NCBI RefSeq assembly: GCF_011089885.1
Contig: NZ_JAANBD010000028.1
Coordinates: forward strand, 425,746 to 489,745
Reading direction: 5' to 3'
Length of the DNA stretch: 64,000 nt
Source of the DNA: Thioalkalivibrio sp. XN279
GTDB taxonomy: Bacteria; Pseudomonadota; Gammaproteobacteria; Steroidobacterales; XN24
Positions 55,548 to 63,940 of the stretch are shown here, in pieces. Within the stretch, counting starts at the first letter, position 1. Each line of letters starts with the position of its first letter. A program made the position numbers and the translations under genes. The notes beneath the pieces were generated by a model. The model was not told the DNA's origin. It searched no databases and saw only the letters and a list, made by a program, of their open reading frames with translations.

Positions 55548-57862
55548 TGAAAACGAACTTCACCCTCGGCCTGGTCGGGAACCCCAACTGCGGCAAGACC
55601 ACGCTGTTCAACGCCCTGACCGGCGCCCGGCAGAAGGTCGGCAACTGGCCGGGCGTCACCGTGGAACGCAAGACCGGCGAGTTCGCCGTCGACGGCCAGC
55701 TGTTCACCGTCGTGGACCTGCCGGGCACGTACTCCCTCGACGTGGTGGACCACGAGATCTCGCTCGATGAGCAGGTCGCGCGCGACTTCGTGCAGGGCGA
55801 AGAAGTCGACCTGATGATCAACGTGGTCGACGCCTCCAACCTCGAGCGCAACCTGTATCTCAGCGCCCAGCTGGCCGAGATCGGCGTGCCGTTGCTGGTG
55901 GTGCTCAACATGGTGGACGTGGCGGAGACCGCCGGGCTGGAAATCGACCCGGCGCGCCTGGCAGCACTGCTCGGTTGCCCGGTGGCCTGCGTCGTCTCGT
56001 CGACCGGCAAGGGCATCCCCGAGCTGAAGCAACTGATCCTGGAGCTGGCCGCGGCGCCGCCCCGCCCGGCCCTGGTGGTGCCCTATCCGGCCCCGGTCGA
56101 GAACGCCCTGGCGCGCCTCGACGCGCGGCTCGAAGATGACCTCACCGCGCCGCGCTGGCGTGCGATCCAGCTGCTCGAAGGCGACCCCAAGGCTCTCGGG
56201 CGCGCCGGGCCTGCACTGGCGGCGAAAGCGGCCGGGATCCGCGACGAGCTCGCGGACGACCTCGACATCATGATCGCGGACGGACGCTTTGGCTTTGCCA
56301 ACCGGGCAGTGAGCGCGGCGGTGCAGGTGAGCGGGCGCAGCAGCGCGAACGTGACCGAGCGCCTCGACCGCGTGGTGTTGAACCGCGTGCTCGGCATTCC
56401 CATCTTCCTCGGGCTGATGTACCTGGTCTTCATGCTGACCATCAACATCGGCAGCGCCTTCATCGACTTTTTCGACCAGTTCGTCGGCACCATCGCCATC
56501 GATGGCCTCGCCGCCGTGCTGGGCGCGCTGGGATCGCCGGACTGGCTCACCGTGCTGCTGGCCGACGGCATCGGCGGCGGCCTCCAGGTCGTGGCGACCT
56601 TCATCCCGGTGATCGCTTTCCTGTACTTCTTCATCTCCATCCTCGAGGACTCGGGCTACATGGCCCGCGCGGCCTTCGTCATGGACCGCTTGATGGGCTG
56701 GATCGGACTGCCCGGCAAGAGCTTCGTGCCGCTGATCGTCGGCTTCGGCTGCAACGTGCCCTCCATCATGGCCACGCGCACTCTCGAGCAGCGCCGTGAT
56801 CGCCTGCTCACCATCGCCATGGCGCCGTTCATGTCCTGCGGCGCCCGGCTGCCGGTGTACGTGCTGTTCGGCGCCGCGTTCTTCCCGCATGGCGCGCAGA
56901 ACGTGGTGTTCGCGCTGTACCTGATCGGCATGATCGCGGCGGTGGCCACCGGCCTGGCGCTGAAGAACACGCTGCTGCAGGGCCAGTCCGCGCCCTACAT
57001 CATGGAACTGCCCCGCTATCACATGCCGACGCTGCGCGGCCTGATGATCCATACCTGGGATCGCCTGAAGAGCTTCATCGTGCGCGCCGGCCGGGTGATC
57101 GTGCCCATGGTGCTGGTGCTGAACGTGCTCAACTCCATCGGCACGGACGGCAGCTTCGGCAACGAGGACAGCGACCGCTCGGTGCTGGCCGAGGTCGGGC
57201 GCACCATCACGCCGGCCTTCTCCCCCATGGGGCTCAGTGAAGACAACTGGCCCGCCGCGGTCGGCATCTTCACCGGCGTGCTCGCCAAGGAGGCGGTCGT
57301 GGGCACCCTGGATGCGGCCTACACGGCGCTGGGCGCCGCGGACATGGGCGCAGTGACCGCGAATGAAGAGGCTTTCGACCTGCTCGGCGGCCTGGCCGCG
57401 GCCTTCGCCACGATCCCGGCCAACCTGCTCGATGCAGTGGGCAGCTGGGCCGATCCCCTGGGACTCGACGTCGGCGATCTGAGCGATCTCGAGAGCGTCG
57501 CCGCGGAGCAGGAGGTGGCCAGCGCCACCTTCGGCGCCATGGCCCTGCGCTTCGACGGCACCGCGGGCGCCTTCGCCTACCTGTTGTTCATCCTGCTCTA
57601 CTTCCCCTGCACCGCCGCCATTGCGGCCGTGTACCAGGAATCGGGGGCGCGCTGGGCCGGCTTCGTCGGGTTCTGGACCACGGGCATGGCCTACGGCCTC
57701 GCGACCATCTACTACCAGGCCGCGATTTTCTCTCGCGATCCCACCCAGTCCACGGCCTGGATCGCCGCGGTGATCGCCGCCATGGCCGCGACGGTGCTCG
57801 TGCTGCGACGCATGGGACGCCAGTCGCTCGGGGTCCCGGTGCGGGTCGGCGAGAGTCGCTGA
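55547..57862 (+). CDS. feoB: Ferrous iron transporter B
   Basis: A 771-residue inner-membrane transporter. The N-terminal G domain has G1 GNPNCGKTT (residues 11-19), G3 DLPGTYSL and G4 NMVD, followed by a helical GDI-like region. The membrane part has the Gate motifs GFGCNVPSIMATRTLEQRRD and the paired LLFILLYFPCTAAIAAVYQE. ATG 55547 has GGAG 8 bases upstream; a GTG three bases earlier is also possible. It imports Fe(II) from the periplasm. It is flanked by feoA and feoC. Confidence 0.96.
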   Translation: MKTNFTLGLVGNPNCGKTTLFNALTGARQKVGNWPGVTVERKTGEFAVDGQLFTVVDLPGTYSLDVVDHEISLDEQVARDFVQGEEVDLMINVVDASNLERNLYLSAQLAEIGVPLLVVLNMVDVAETAGLEIDPARLAALLGCPVACVVSSTGKGIPELKQLILELAAAPPRPALVVPYPAPVENALARLDARLEDDLTAPRWRAIQLLEGDPKALGRAGPALAAKAAGIRDELADDLDIMIADGRFGFANRAVSAAVQVSGRSSANVTERLDRVVLNRVLGIPIFLGLMYLVFMLTINIGSAFIDFFDQFVGTIAIDGLAAVLGALGSPDWLTVLLADGIGGGLQVVATFIPVIAFLYFFISILEDSGYMARAAFVMDRLMGWIGLPGKSFVPLIVGFGCNVPSIMATRTLEQRRDRLLTIAMAPFMSCGARLPVYVLFGAAFFPHGAQNVVFALYLIGMIAAVATGLALKNTLLQGQSAPYIMELPRYHMPTLRGLMIHTWDRLKSFIVRAGRVIVPMVLVLNVLNSIGTDGSFGNEDSDRSVLAEVGRTITPAFSPMGLSEDNWPAAVGIFTGVLAKEAVVGTLDAAYTALGAADMGAVTANEEAFDLLGGLAAAFATIPANLLDAVGSWADPLGLDVGDLSDLESVAAEQEVASATFGAMALRFDGTAGAFAYLLFILLYFPCTAAIAAVYQESGARWAGFVGFWTTGMAYGLATIYYQAAIFSRDPTQSTAWIAAVIAAMAATVLVLRRMGRQSLGVPVRVGESR

Positions 57863-57872
57863 GGGTATGCCG

Positions 57873-58103
57873 ATGTTAATGTCTCGACTGCACGACTACC
57901 TGGCAAAACGTGGCCGCGCCAGCCTGCGGGAGATCGCGCTCGGGGTCGAGGCCGACCCCGGCGCCCTGCGCGGCATGCTCAGCCTGCTGGAACGCAAGGG
58001 ATGCGTCCGCAGGCTGGCGGCGGGGGGCAAGTGTGCCGCTTGCACGCGTTGTCCCCTGGGGAGCGCCGAAGTCTACGAATGGTGCGCCAGCACGACGAAG
58101 TGA
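57873..58103 (+). CDS. feoC: FeoC-like winged-helix protein with cysteine cluster
   Basis: A 76-residue protein. The N-terminal winged helix (RLHDYLAKRGRASLREIALG, then LLERKGCVRRL) matches FeoC. Its wing holds cysteines in GGKCAACTRCPLG plus a later Cys in YEWCAS, consistent with an oxygen-sensitive 4Fe-4S cluster as described for FeoC. GAGGG is 7 bases before ATG 57873; ATG at 57867 and 57879 are alternatives. It begins 10 bases after feoB and likely controls FeoB stability or transcription. Confidence 0.82.
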   Translation: MLMSRLHDYLAKRGRASLREIALGVEADPGALRGMLSLLERKGCVRRLAAGGKCAACTRCPLGSAEVYEWCASTTK

Positions 58104-58166
58104 GGCTCGCTGGCGGCGCTGCGGCGCGGAGGGCAGAATAGGCCCTCCCCCGCGATCAGGACCGCG

Positions 58167-58709
58167 ATGAATTACTGCACCGAATGCGGCAGCCGCGTCG
58201 AGTTGCGCATCCCCGACGGCGACGGCCTCCCGCGCCATGTCTGCACCGCCTGCGGCAAGGTCCACTACGTGAACCCGCTCGTCGTGGTCGGCTGCGTGCC
58301 GGAGCACGGCGAGGAGGTGCTCCTGTGCAAGCGCGCCATCGAGCCGCGCTACGGCTACTGGACCATTCCGGCGGGGTTCATGGAAATCGGCGAGACCATC
58401 GCCCAGGGGGCGGCGCGCGAAACACTGGAGGAAGCGCTGGCGCGGGTCGAGATCCACGACCTGTTCGCCGTGGTCGACGTGGTGCACGCGCGCCAGGTCC
58501 ACCTCATGTTCCGCGCCACCCTGCGCGACGGCGATTTCGGGGCCGGCGAGGAAAGCCTCGAAGTGAAGCTGTTCCGCCCGGAAGAGATCCCCTGGGACGA
58601 CATCGCCTTCCTCTCGGTGCGCTTCGCGCTGGAGAAATTCCTCGAGGACCGCGCGGCCGGCGTGCGCCGCCTGCACACCACGGTCATCGACCGCAACCGC
58701 AGCGCTTGA
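58167..58709 (+). CDS. Nudix hydrolase with zinc ribbon
   Basis: A 180-residue protein. A zinc ribbon opens it (CTECGSR near the start and CTACGKVHYVNP near 30). The Nudix fold follows, with the box GFMEIGETIAQGAARETLEE; the usual Gly after EE is replaced (EEALA). Zinc-ribbon Nudix enzymes with a RETxEEA box include FAD or ADP-ribose pyrophosphatases, so a dinucleotide such as FAD or NADH is a likely substrate. The exact one cannot be told. It lies 63 bases downstream of feoC. Confidence 0.86.
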   Translation: MNYCTECGSRVELRIPDGDGLPRHVCTACGKVHYVNPLVVVGCVPEHGEEVLLCKRAIEPRYGYWTIPAGFMEIGETIAQGAARETLEEALARVEIHDLFAVVDVVHARQVHLMFRATLRDGDFGAGEESLEVKLFRPEEIPWDDIAFLSVRFALEKFLEDRAAGVRRLHTTVIDRNRSA

Positions 58710-58795
58710 GTCTGCGCGCACGCCCTGTGGCACAATAATGCGCTGATCGCGCCTGACCCGGCGCCGGCCACCAGATACCCGGAGACAAGCTCGCC

Positions 58796-59119
58796 ATGAC
58801 CTTCGTCGTCACCGAGAACTGCATCAAGTGCAAGTACATGGACTGTGTCGAGGTCTGCCCCGTGGACTGCTTCCATGAAGGGCCCAACTTCCTCGTCATC
58901 GACCCCGAGGAGTGCATCGACTGCACGCTGTGCGAGCCCGAGTGCCCGGCCGAGGCGATCTTCTCCGAAGAGGACCTGCCTGCCGGACAGGGTCACTTCC
59001 TCGAGTTGAACAAGGAACTCTCGGCGCAGTGGCCGGTGATCACGGAAAAGGGCGACCCGCCCGCCGACGCCGAGGAGTGGGACGGCAAGCCCGACAAGCT
59101 CCAGCACCTGGAGCGCTAG
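58796..59119 (+). CDS. fdxA: 7Fe ferredoxin (FdxA type)
   Basis: A 107-residue electron carrier. The first cluster motif is [18 protein letters not shown], where Asp and the extra Cys mark the 3Fe-4S/4Fe-4S type. The second is [12 protein letters not shown]. The C-terminal tail ([20 protein letters not shown]) is typical of FdxA proteins of proteobacteria. GGAGAC precedes the ATG. It is a single gene and convergent with dsbC, 24 bases away. Confidence 0.95.
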   Translation: MTFVVTENCIKCKYMDCVEVCPVDCFHEGPNFLVIDPEECIDCTLCEPECPAEAIFSEEDLPAGQGHFLELNKELSAQWPVITEKGDPPADAEEWDGKPDKLQHLER

Positions 59120-59143
59120 TCAACCGGCGACTTACTGCGCGAG

Positions 59144-59863
59144 TTACTCCGCGTCGAGCCAGGCCGCCAGGCGGTCGGCCGGCACGTAGCCGCGCGCCAC
59201 GCCCTTGTCGGTCAGGATGGCCGGCGTGCCGCTGATCCCCAGTTCGCGGCCGAGATCGTAATGCGCCTGCACCGGCGTGTCGTCGCACGGCTTCGCGTTC
59301 ACGGGCTGGCCGAGCTTGGCGCGCGTCATGGCGTCGTTGCGGTCCGGCGAGCACCACACGGCCTGCGCCTTGGTCCAGCCCGGCGATCCTTCTCCGCCGA
59401 GCGGGTAGAACATGTAGCGGATCTTGATGCCCTGCGCGTGGTAGGCCTCGAGCTCGCGATGCAGGCGCCGGCAATAGGTGCAGTCGACATCGGTCAGCAC
59501 AGTCACGGTGTGGCGCACCTCGCCCTTGGGCGCGAAGACCACCATGGTCGACTCGTCCAGCCGGTCGCTCACCTTGGCGAGCTGCTGTTCGGTCCAGGCG
59601 TTACGCCGGTCCTCGGTGAGATTGCGGTCCGCCATCATGTCGATGATGTCCCCGCGCACCATGTAGCGCCCGTCCTCGCTCAGGTAGATCACCTGCCCGG
59701 CAACGGCGACTTCCCACAGGCCCGGCACGGGCGTGGCGCTGATGTTCTCGGCTTCCACGCCGGGAAACATGCTGGCCAGCCGCTCCTCGACGGTGGCGTC
59801 TTGCGCAGTGGCGGCCGAGGGGAGCAGGGCGGCGAGCGAGAGAGCGGCGATCAGGGACGGCAT
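59144..59863 (-). CDS. dsbC: Thiol:disulfide interchange protein DsbC
   Basis: A 239-residue periplasmic disulfide isomerase. Signal peptide (cleavage near ATAQ), N-terminal dimerisation domain (about 25-80), then a thioredoxin domain with active site DVDCTYCRRLH and the cis-Pro loop GISGTPAIL. A second Cys pair is in AVWCSPDRND and KPCDDTP, as in E. coli DsbC. ATG 59863 has GGAG 6 bases upstream and gives a clean signal peptide; ATG 59884 is in frame but less likely. It follows xerD, a conserved arrangement. Confidence 0.94.
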   Translation of the reverse strand: MPSLIAALSLAALLPSAATAQDATVEERLASMFPGVEAENISATPVPGLWEVAVAGQVIYLSEDGRYMVRGDIIDMMADRNLTEDRRNAWTEQQLAKVSDRLDESTMVVFAPKGEVRHTVTVLTDVDCTYCRRLHRELEAYHAQGIKIRYMFYPLGGEGSPGWTKAQAVWCSPDRNDAMTRAKLGQPVNAKPCDDTPVQAHYDLGRELGISGTPAILTDKGVARGYVPADRLAAWLDAE

Positions 59864-59995
59864 GGGGGCTCCGGTGCTTGGCATGGCGGTGGGACTTTCA
59901 GACCGGCCGCAGCCGGCAAAGTTTCGGCGCCGGCGGCCGGCGCGCGCATATTCTAGCCGCAGGCGGCCGGAATGTGGTCGCTCCCGGCGGGACGC

Positions 59996-60958
59996 TCAGC
60001 CGCGCGGGTGGTGGCGCGCATGCAGGTCGCGCAGGCGCTCGCGCGCCACGTGCGTATAGATCTGGGTGGTCGACAGGTCGCTGTGGCCGAGCAGCATCTG
60101 CACCACGCGCAGGTCGGCGCCGTGGTTCAGCAGGTGCGTAGCAAAGGCGTGGCGCAACACGTGCGGCGACAGGGCCCGCGCGATGCCGGCGCGCTGGGAA
60201 TAACGCTTGATGATGTGCCAGAAGGCCTGCCGCGTCATGCGGTCGCCGCGTCGCGTGGGGAACAGGTAATCCGTCTGCTTCTCCGCCAGGATCTCGGCGC
60301 GCGGCCCGGCGATGAACTGCTGCAGCCACTCGATCGATTCCTCGCCCAGCGGGATCAGCCGCTCGCGCCCGCCCTTCCCGGTGATGCGCACCACGCCCTG
60401 GTTCAAGTTGACCTGCGCCAGGGTCAGGTTCACCAGTTCCGTCACGCGCAGGCCGGTGGCGTACAGCACCTCCAGCATGGTGCGATCGCGGTGTCCCAGC
60501 GGGTCGGCGGTGTCCGGCGCGTCCAACAGCGCCTCGACCTCGTCCTCGGTGAGCGACTTCGGCAGCGGCCGGCCGATTTTCGGCATGGAGATGTCGGCCG
60601 TCGGGTCCTTGCCGCTGCCCTGCTCCCGCACCTGCCAGCGGAAGTAGCGACGAAAGCTGGAGAGCTGGCGGGCGGAGGAACGTGGCCGGGCGCCGCCCTC
60701 GACCCGCTCAGCGATGAAGCCGAGAATGTGCTCCCGGTCCGCCGCGGGCAGCTCGCAGCCGCGCGCCGCCAGCCAGCGGGCCAGGGCCACCAGGTCGGTG
60801 CGATACGCCGTCAGGGTGTTCCGCGACAGGCCCCGCTCCATCCAGGCGGCGTCGAGGAAGCGGTCGATGGCCCGCTCGGAGGCCTCGAGGAGTCGCTGCC
60901 CCGCCTGCCCGTCTGTCCGCCCAGCGCTGTTCTGACCTGAAGATGCCATGCCGTCCAC
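59996..60958 (-). CDS. xerD: Site-specific tyrosine recombinase XerD
   Basis: A 320-residue recombinase that, with XerC, resolves chromosome dimers at dif under FtsK control. The N-terminal SAM-like DNA-binding domain includes GLSRNTLTAYRTDL. The catalytic set is present: Arg in ATGLRVTELVNL, Lys in ITGKGGRERLIPL, His-x-x-Arg in LSPHVLRHAFATHLL, His in LGHSDLSTTQ, and the Tyr in IYTHV. It carries about 20 extra N-terminal residues compared with E. coli XerD. It is followed by dsbC. A Crp-like site and a hairpin lie upstream. Confidence 0.94.
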   Translation of the reverse strand: MDGMASSGQNSAGRTDGQAGQRLLEASERAIDRFLDAAWMERGLSRNTLTAYRTDLVALARWLAARGCELPAADREHILGFIAERVEGGARPRSSARQLSSFRRYFRWQVREQGSGKDPTADISMPKIGRPLPKSLTEDEVEALLDAPDTADPLGHRDRTMLEVLYATGLRVTELVNLTLAQVNLNQGVVRITGKGGRERLIPLGEESIEWLQQFIAGPRAEILAEKQTDYLFPTRRGDRMTRQAFWHIIKRYSQRAGIARALSPHVLRHAFATHLLNHGADLRVVQMLLGHSDLSTTQIYTHVARERLRDLHARHHPRG

Positions 60959-60976
60959 TGCTCAATCCTGAAACCG

Positions 60977-61003
60977 GAGCCTGCAAGGAAAAAATGCAGG
61001 CTC
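60977..61003 (-). other. Hairpin in the xerD leader
   Basis: A 9 bp perfect stem (60977-60985 / 60995-61003) with a nine-base loop lies about 20 bases before the xerD ATG. On the coding strand the loop is T-rich (TTTTTTCCT). It may slow or regulate expression; no T-run follows the stem, so it is not a classical terminator. Confidence 0.4.
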
Positions 61004-61069
61004 GATTCTCGACCGCGCGCCGCAACGGGGATGCGACTGCAGTCACAGAATCCGAGACGGTTAACATAA

Positions 61070-61085
61070 TGTGAGCCGGTTCACA
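61070..61085 (-). promoter_or_regulatory. Crp/Vfr-like binding site upstream of xerD
   Basis: TGTGA-GCCGGT-TCACA has both half-sites identical to the CRP consensus with the exact six-base spacer, embedded in an AT-richer patch. It lies 112 bases upstream of xerD and 67 bases past the stop of the TPR gene. Confidence 0.5.
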
Positions 61086-61151
61086 TAACGAGCCGGGACG
61101 CATGCCGGCGCCCGGGCGCGCAGGGGACAATAGCGGGAACGGCAGGTTGCG

Positions 61152-62441
61152 CTAGTTGCGGGCGCGCAGCTCGGCCAGCTGGATGCGGTCCTCGACGAAG
61201 CGCTGCCACTCGCGCGCCTGGCGGCGCGTGTCGGCGTCGAACTCCTGCGCGCGCTGGAAGGCGTTGCGGGACTCGCGCAGCTGGCCCAGTTCCATCGCCG
61301 CGATGCCGATCATGAGCCAGGCGCCGCCGGGGTTCTTGACGTTGCCGAGCTCCAGGGCAGCACGCGCGGCATCCACGGTCTCCTGCCACTCGTTCTGCTC
61401 CATCATCAGGCGTGCCTTCTGCATCAGCAGGTCGCCCTCGCCGGTCATGGGCGCGAGCCGGTCGATGACTTCGCCCGCGCGCTGGTATTCGCGCGCGGAC
61501 GTCCAGGCGCTGAGCAGCAGGCGCAGGTTGGCCTCGTTGGCCTCGATCTGGCCGGACTCCATGCCCTTCGCCAGGATCTGCGCGCCCTGGAAGGGCAGCT
61601 CGTTGTACATGCTCATCCGCGCCACCGTCAGCAGCTTCGGCTGCTCGGTGACCAGGCCGCCGTTGTAGGCCGCCATCAGCGCGGCCAAGGCGTCCATGTC
61701 CTGGTTCAATTCCTGGTGCGCGCCGGACAACATCTCCCAGTACTTCAGCTTGTCGGGCCAGCGCGCCACCATGGTCTTCAGGATCCCGACCGCGGCACGG
61801 TAGTCCTTGAGCTCGAAGTGAATGGCCAGCGCCAGCTGGTACCAGCTCTCCTGCGCCTCCGCGCCAGCCTGCTGGAGGGCCCCCGTGATCCAGGGCAGGG
61901 CCTCGCGGTAGCGCTCCATCTGGGCGTAGTTCTGGGCCATCATGATGCGGTCCTGCGGCGTCGGCTCCGGCTGGAACTTCAGGTACTCTTTCATCATGTC
62001 GATGGAGCGTTGCCACTCCTCGCGCGAGGCGTAGAGCTGCGCCAGCGACTTCATCATGTCGAAGTGCCCCTTGTTCGACAGCGCGTCCAGCTCGACGGTG
62101 CGCTCGAAGCGCTTGATGGCCTCGTCCACGCGATCTAAGGCGATGAGCACGAAGCCGTAGATCTGCTCGCCCATGGCGCGCTCGTAATCGTTCAGCGGGC
62201 CCTCGAGGTATTCCTGTACGGCCTTCAGCGCCTCCTGGTACCTGTTTTCCGAATACAGCAGCGTGAGCGCTTCATAGCGCCGGTAGGCGCGCTCCCCCAT
62301 GAGGATGTTCGGCTCCTCGCGCACGACCTCGGGCTGCGGCTCCTGCTGGGCAGAGGCTCCGACCGGGGCGAGCACCATCGCGAGCACGGCGGCCAGCGGC
62401 AGCATCAAGTGGCGCATAGTGACCAGGCGAGGAATCTTCAT
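61152..62441 (-). CDS. Periplasmic TPR protein of a TonB system
   Basis: A 429-residue protein with a signal peptide (cleavage near VGASA) and about eight TPR-like repeats (RRYEALTLLYSENRYQEALK, DYERAMGEQIYGFVLIALDR and others). It is the last gene of a cluster ExbB-ExbD-ExbD-TonB-TPR, only six bases after tonB. TPR proteins of this kind occur with TonB2-type systems (for example in Vibrio and Shewanella), where they are thought to support energy transfer or complex assembly. Exact partner unknown. Confidence 0.85.
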   Translation of the reverse strand: MKIPRLVTMRHLMLPLAAVLAMVLAPVGASAQQEPQPEVVREEPNILMGERAYRRYEALTLLYSENRYQEALKAVQEYLEGPLNDYERAMGEQIYGFVLIALDRVDEAIKRFERTVELDALSNKGHFDMMKSLAQLYASREEWQRSIDMMKEYLKFQPEPTPQDRIMMAQNYAQMERYREALPWITGALQQAGAEAQESWYQLALAIHFELKDYRAAVGILKTMVARWPDKLKYWEMLSGAHQELNQDMDALAALMAAYNGGLVTEQPKLLTVARMSMYNELPFQGAQILAKGMESGQIEANEANLRLLLSAWTSAREYQRAGEVIDRLAPMTGEGDLLMQKARLMMEQNEWQETVDAARAALELGNVKNPGGAWLMIGIAAMELGQLRESRNAFQRAQEFDADTRRQAREWQRFVEDRIQLAELRARN

Positions 62442-62447
62442 CGGTAA

Positions 62448-63071
62448 TCAGTCCTGGTTCAGGTTGAACTCGATAGTCTGCTCGGCCTCGCGGGATACGG
62501 CCTGGCCGTCGACGATGCGCGGCTTGAATTTCCAGCGCAGGACAGCGCGGACCGCCTCGCGGTTGAAAATCCGTGGCGGGTTGGCGTCGATGACGCGGGC
62601 TTCGCCCACAGAACCGTCCGGCAGGATCGTCAGCATGACCTTCACGTAGCCCTCGATTCCCTTCATGGCGGCGTCGCGCGGATAACTCGGCTCGATGCGC
62701 ACGATCGGAATGATGTCGCCGTCACCCATGTTGTCGCCCGCCTGCCAGCCGGCCGCCACCACGGGCCCGCCGGTGAAGCCGACGGAAATATCCGGCGTCT
62801 CGATGTCCAGCACCTGCCTCACCTGCTGCTGCGGCGCCTGGGTCTGCAGCTGCGGCGGCGGCGGCGGCTTGTCGGGCGGCGGCGGCTTCTTCGGCACCTG
62901 GCGCTCGCGCGTCTGCACGATCTCGTCGGCGCGCACCCGGACGAAGTCCACCACCCTCCCGGTGTCTTCCGGGCGCTCGAAGCCGTCGCGCCCGCCGATC
63001 AGGGCGTGCATGAGCAGGAACAGCAGCAGCGCCATGAAAACGCCTGAGACGATGGCGACCAGGAATCTCAT
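62448..63071 (-). CDS. tonB: Energy transducer TonB (TonB2-like, short)
   Basis: A 207-residue protein: an N-terminal membrane helix (about 3-22), a Pro-rich periplasmic stretch (KKPPPPDKPPPPPQLQTQAP), and a C-terminal TonB domain (IEPSYPRDAAMKGIEGYVKV, then VIDANPPRIFNREAVRAVLR and WKFKP). It carries energy from ExbB/ExbD to outer-membrane receptors. The length fits the short TonB2 class. ATG 63071 has GGGAGGG upstream; a GTG three bases earlier is possible. It overlaps the exbD stop. Confidence 0.94.
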   Translation of the reverse strand: MRFLVAIVSGVFMALLLFLLMHALIGGRDGFERPEDTGRVVDFVRVRADEIVQTRERQVPKKPPPPDKPPPPPQLQTQAPQQQVRQVLDIETPDISVGFTGGPVVAAGWQAGDNMGDGDIIPIVRIEPSYPRDAAMKGIEGYVKVMLTILPDGSVGEARVIDANPPRIFNREAVRAVLRWKFKPRIVDGQAVSREAEQTIEFNLNQD

Positions 63072-63478
63072 CACTGCCCTCCCGACTGCGCTGCGACCGA
63101 GACGTTCAGGATGCCGCCGAGGCGGATCTGGTCCATGAGATCGATGAGGATGCCGGTCTCGGAGCGCTCGTCGGCAATGATCACCACGGTGCTCTCGGGA
63201 CTCTCGTTGCGCGCCTGCTCGATGCGCTGGCGCACCGACTCGAGCTCCACCTGGCGCTTGTCCATCCAGATCTGGCCGGTGGCGGAAATGGCGATGAGGA
63301 TGTTGCCGCGGTCCTGGCGTGAGGCCGTCAGGGCCTCCGGGCGCTGCGGGTCGATGCCAGTCTCGCGGATGAAGGAGGTCGTCACAATGAAGAAAATCAG
63401 CATGATGAAGACGATGTCCAACATCGGCGTGATGTTGATCTCCGTCTCTTCTTCCCGTGACGCATGCCTTCTTGCCAT
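63071..63478 (-). CDS. exbD: Biopolymer transport protein ExbD (second copy)
   Basis: A 135-residue protein with one membrane helix carrying the proton-path Asp (NITPMLDIVFIMLIFFIVTT) and a periplasmic domain ending VSVAAQSGGQ. With ExbB it turns proton flow into motion for TonB. It overlaps tonB and lies 41 bases after another ExbD gene. The two share the N-terminal helix almost exactly but differ in the periplasmic domain. Confidence 0.94.
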   Translation of the reverse strand: MARRHASREEETEINITPMLDIVFIMLIFFIVTTSFIRETGIDPQRPEALTASRQDRGNILIAISATGQIWMDKRQVELESVRQRIEQARNESPESTVVIIADERSETGILIDLMDQIRLGGILNVSVAAQSGGQ

Positions 63479-63519
63479 GTAAGTCTGGACCCTGCTTGGT
63501 GGCTAAAAGTTCGCCGCGC

Positions 63520-63927
63520 TCAGCGCGCCATGGCGGCGATCGATACCGACGCGGCGCCCGCCATGCGAGCCTGGTCGATGACCCTGACCATGAGGCCGGA
63601 GTCGGCGGTGCGGTCAGCGATCACCACCACCGGGGTGCTGGAACCCTTGGTCGCCAGCTCGCCCTCGACATTGGCGCGCACGGCGCGGATGTCGACGGGG
63701 CGGTTGTTCACCTGGATCTGGCCCGAGGACTCGATGCGGATGGCGATCACCTCGGAAATCTTCTTCTCCTCCTGCGGCTCGTTCGAGGGCCGGTTCAGCT
63801 CGAGACCGACCTCCTTCACGAACGAGGTGGTGACGATGAAGAAGATCAGCATGATGAACACGATGTCCAACATCGGCGTGATGTTGATCTCGGCCTCGTC
63901 CTCGGTTCTGGCGATGCGGCGTCTCAT
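63520..63927 (-). CDS. exbD: Biopolymer transport protein ExbD (first copy)
   Basis: A 135-residue ExbD paralog with the same Asp-containing helix (NITPMLDIVFIMLIFFIVTT) and a different periplasmic domain (SSGQIQVNNRPVDIRAV, then PVVVIADRTADSGLMVRVID). It follows the cut ExbB-type gene by 13 bases. Having two ExbD genes in tandem before tonB suggests a mixed ExbD complex, as found in some bacteria. Confidence 0.94.
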   Translation of the reverse strand: MRRRIARTEDEAEINITPMLDIVFIMLIFFIVTTSFVKEVGLELNRPSNEPQEEKKISEVIAIRIESSGQIQVNNRPVDIRAVRANVEGELATKGSSTPVVVIADRTADSGLMVRVIDQARMAGAASVSIAAMAR

Positions 63928-63940
63928 GCCTGTTCAGTCC

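Noticed and set aside
55388-57052. A 554-codon minus-strand frame opposite feoA and feoB.
   Set aside because: feoB motifs on the plus strand are unmistakable; the antisense frame is low-complexity.
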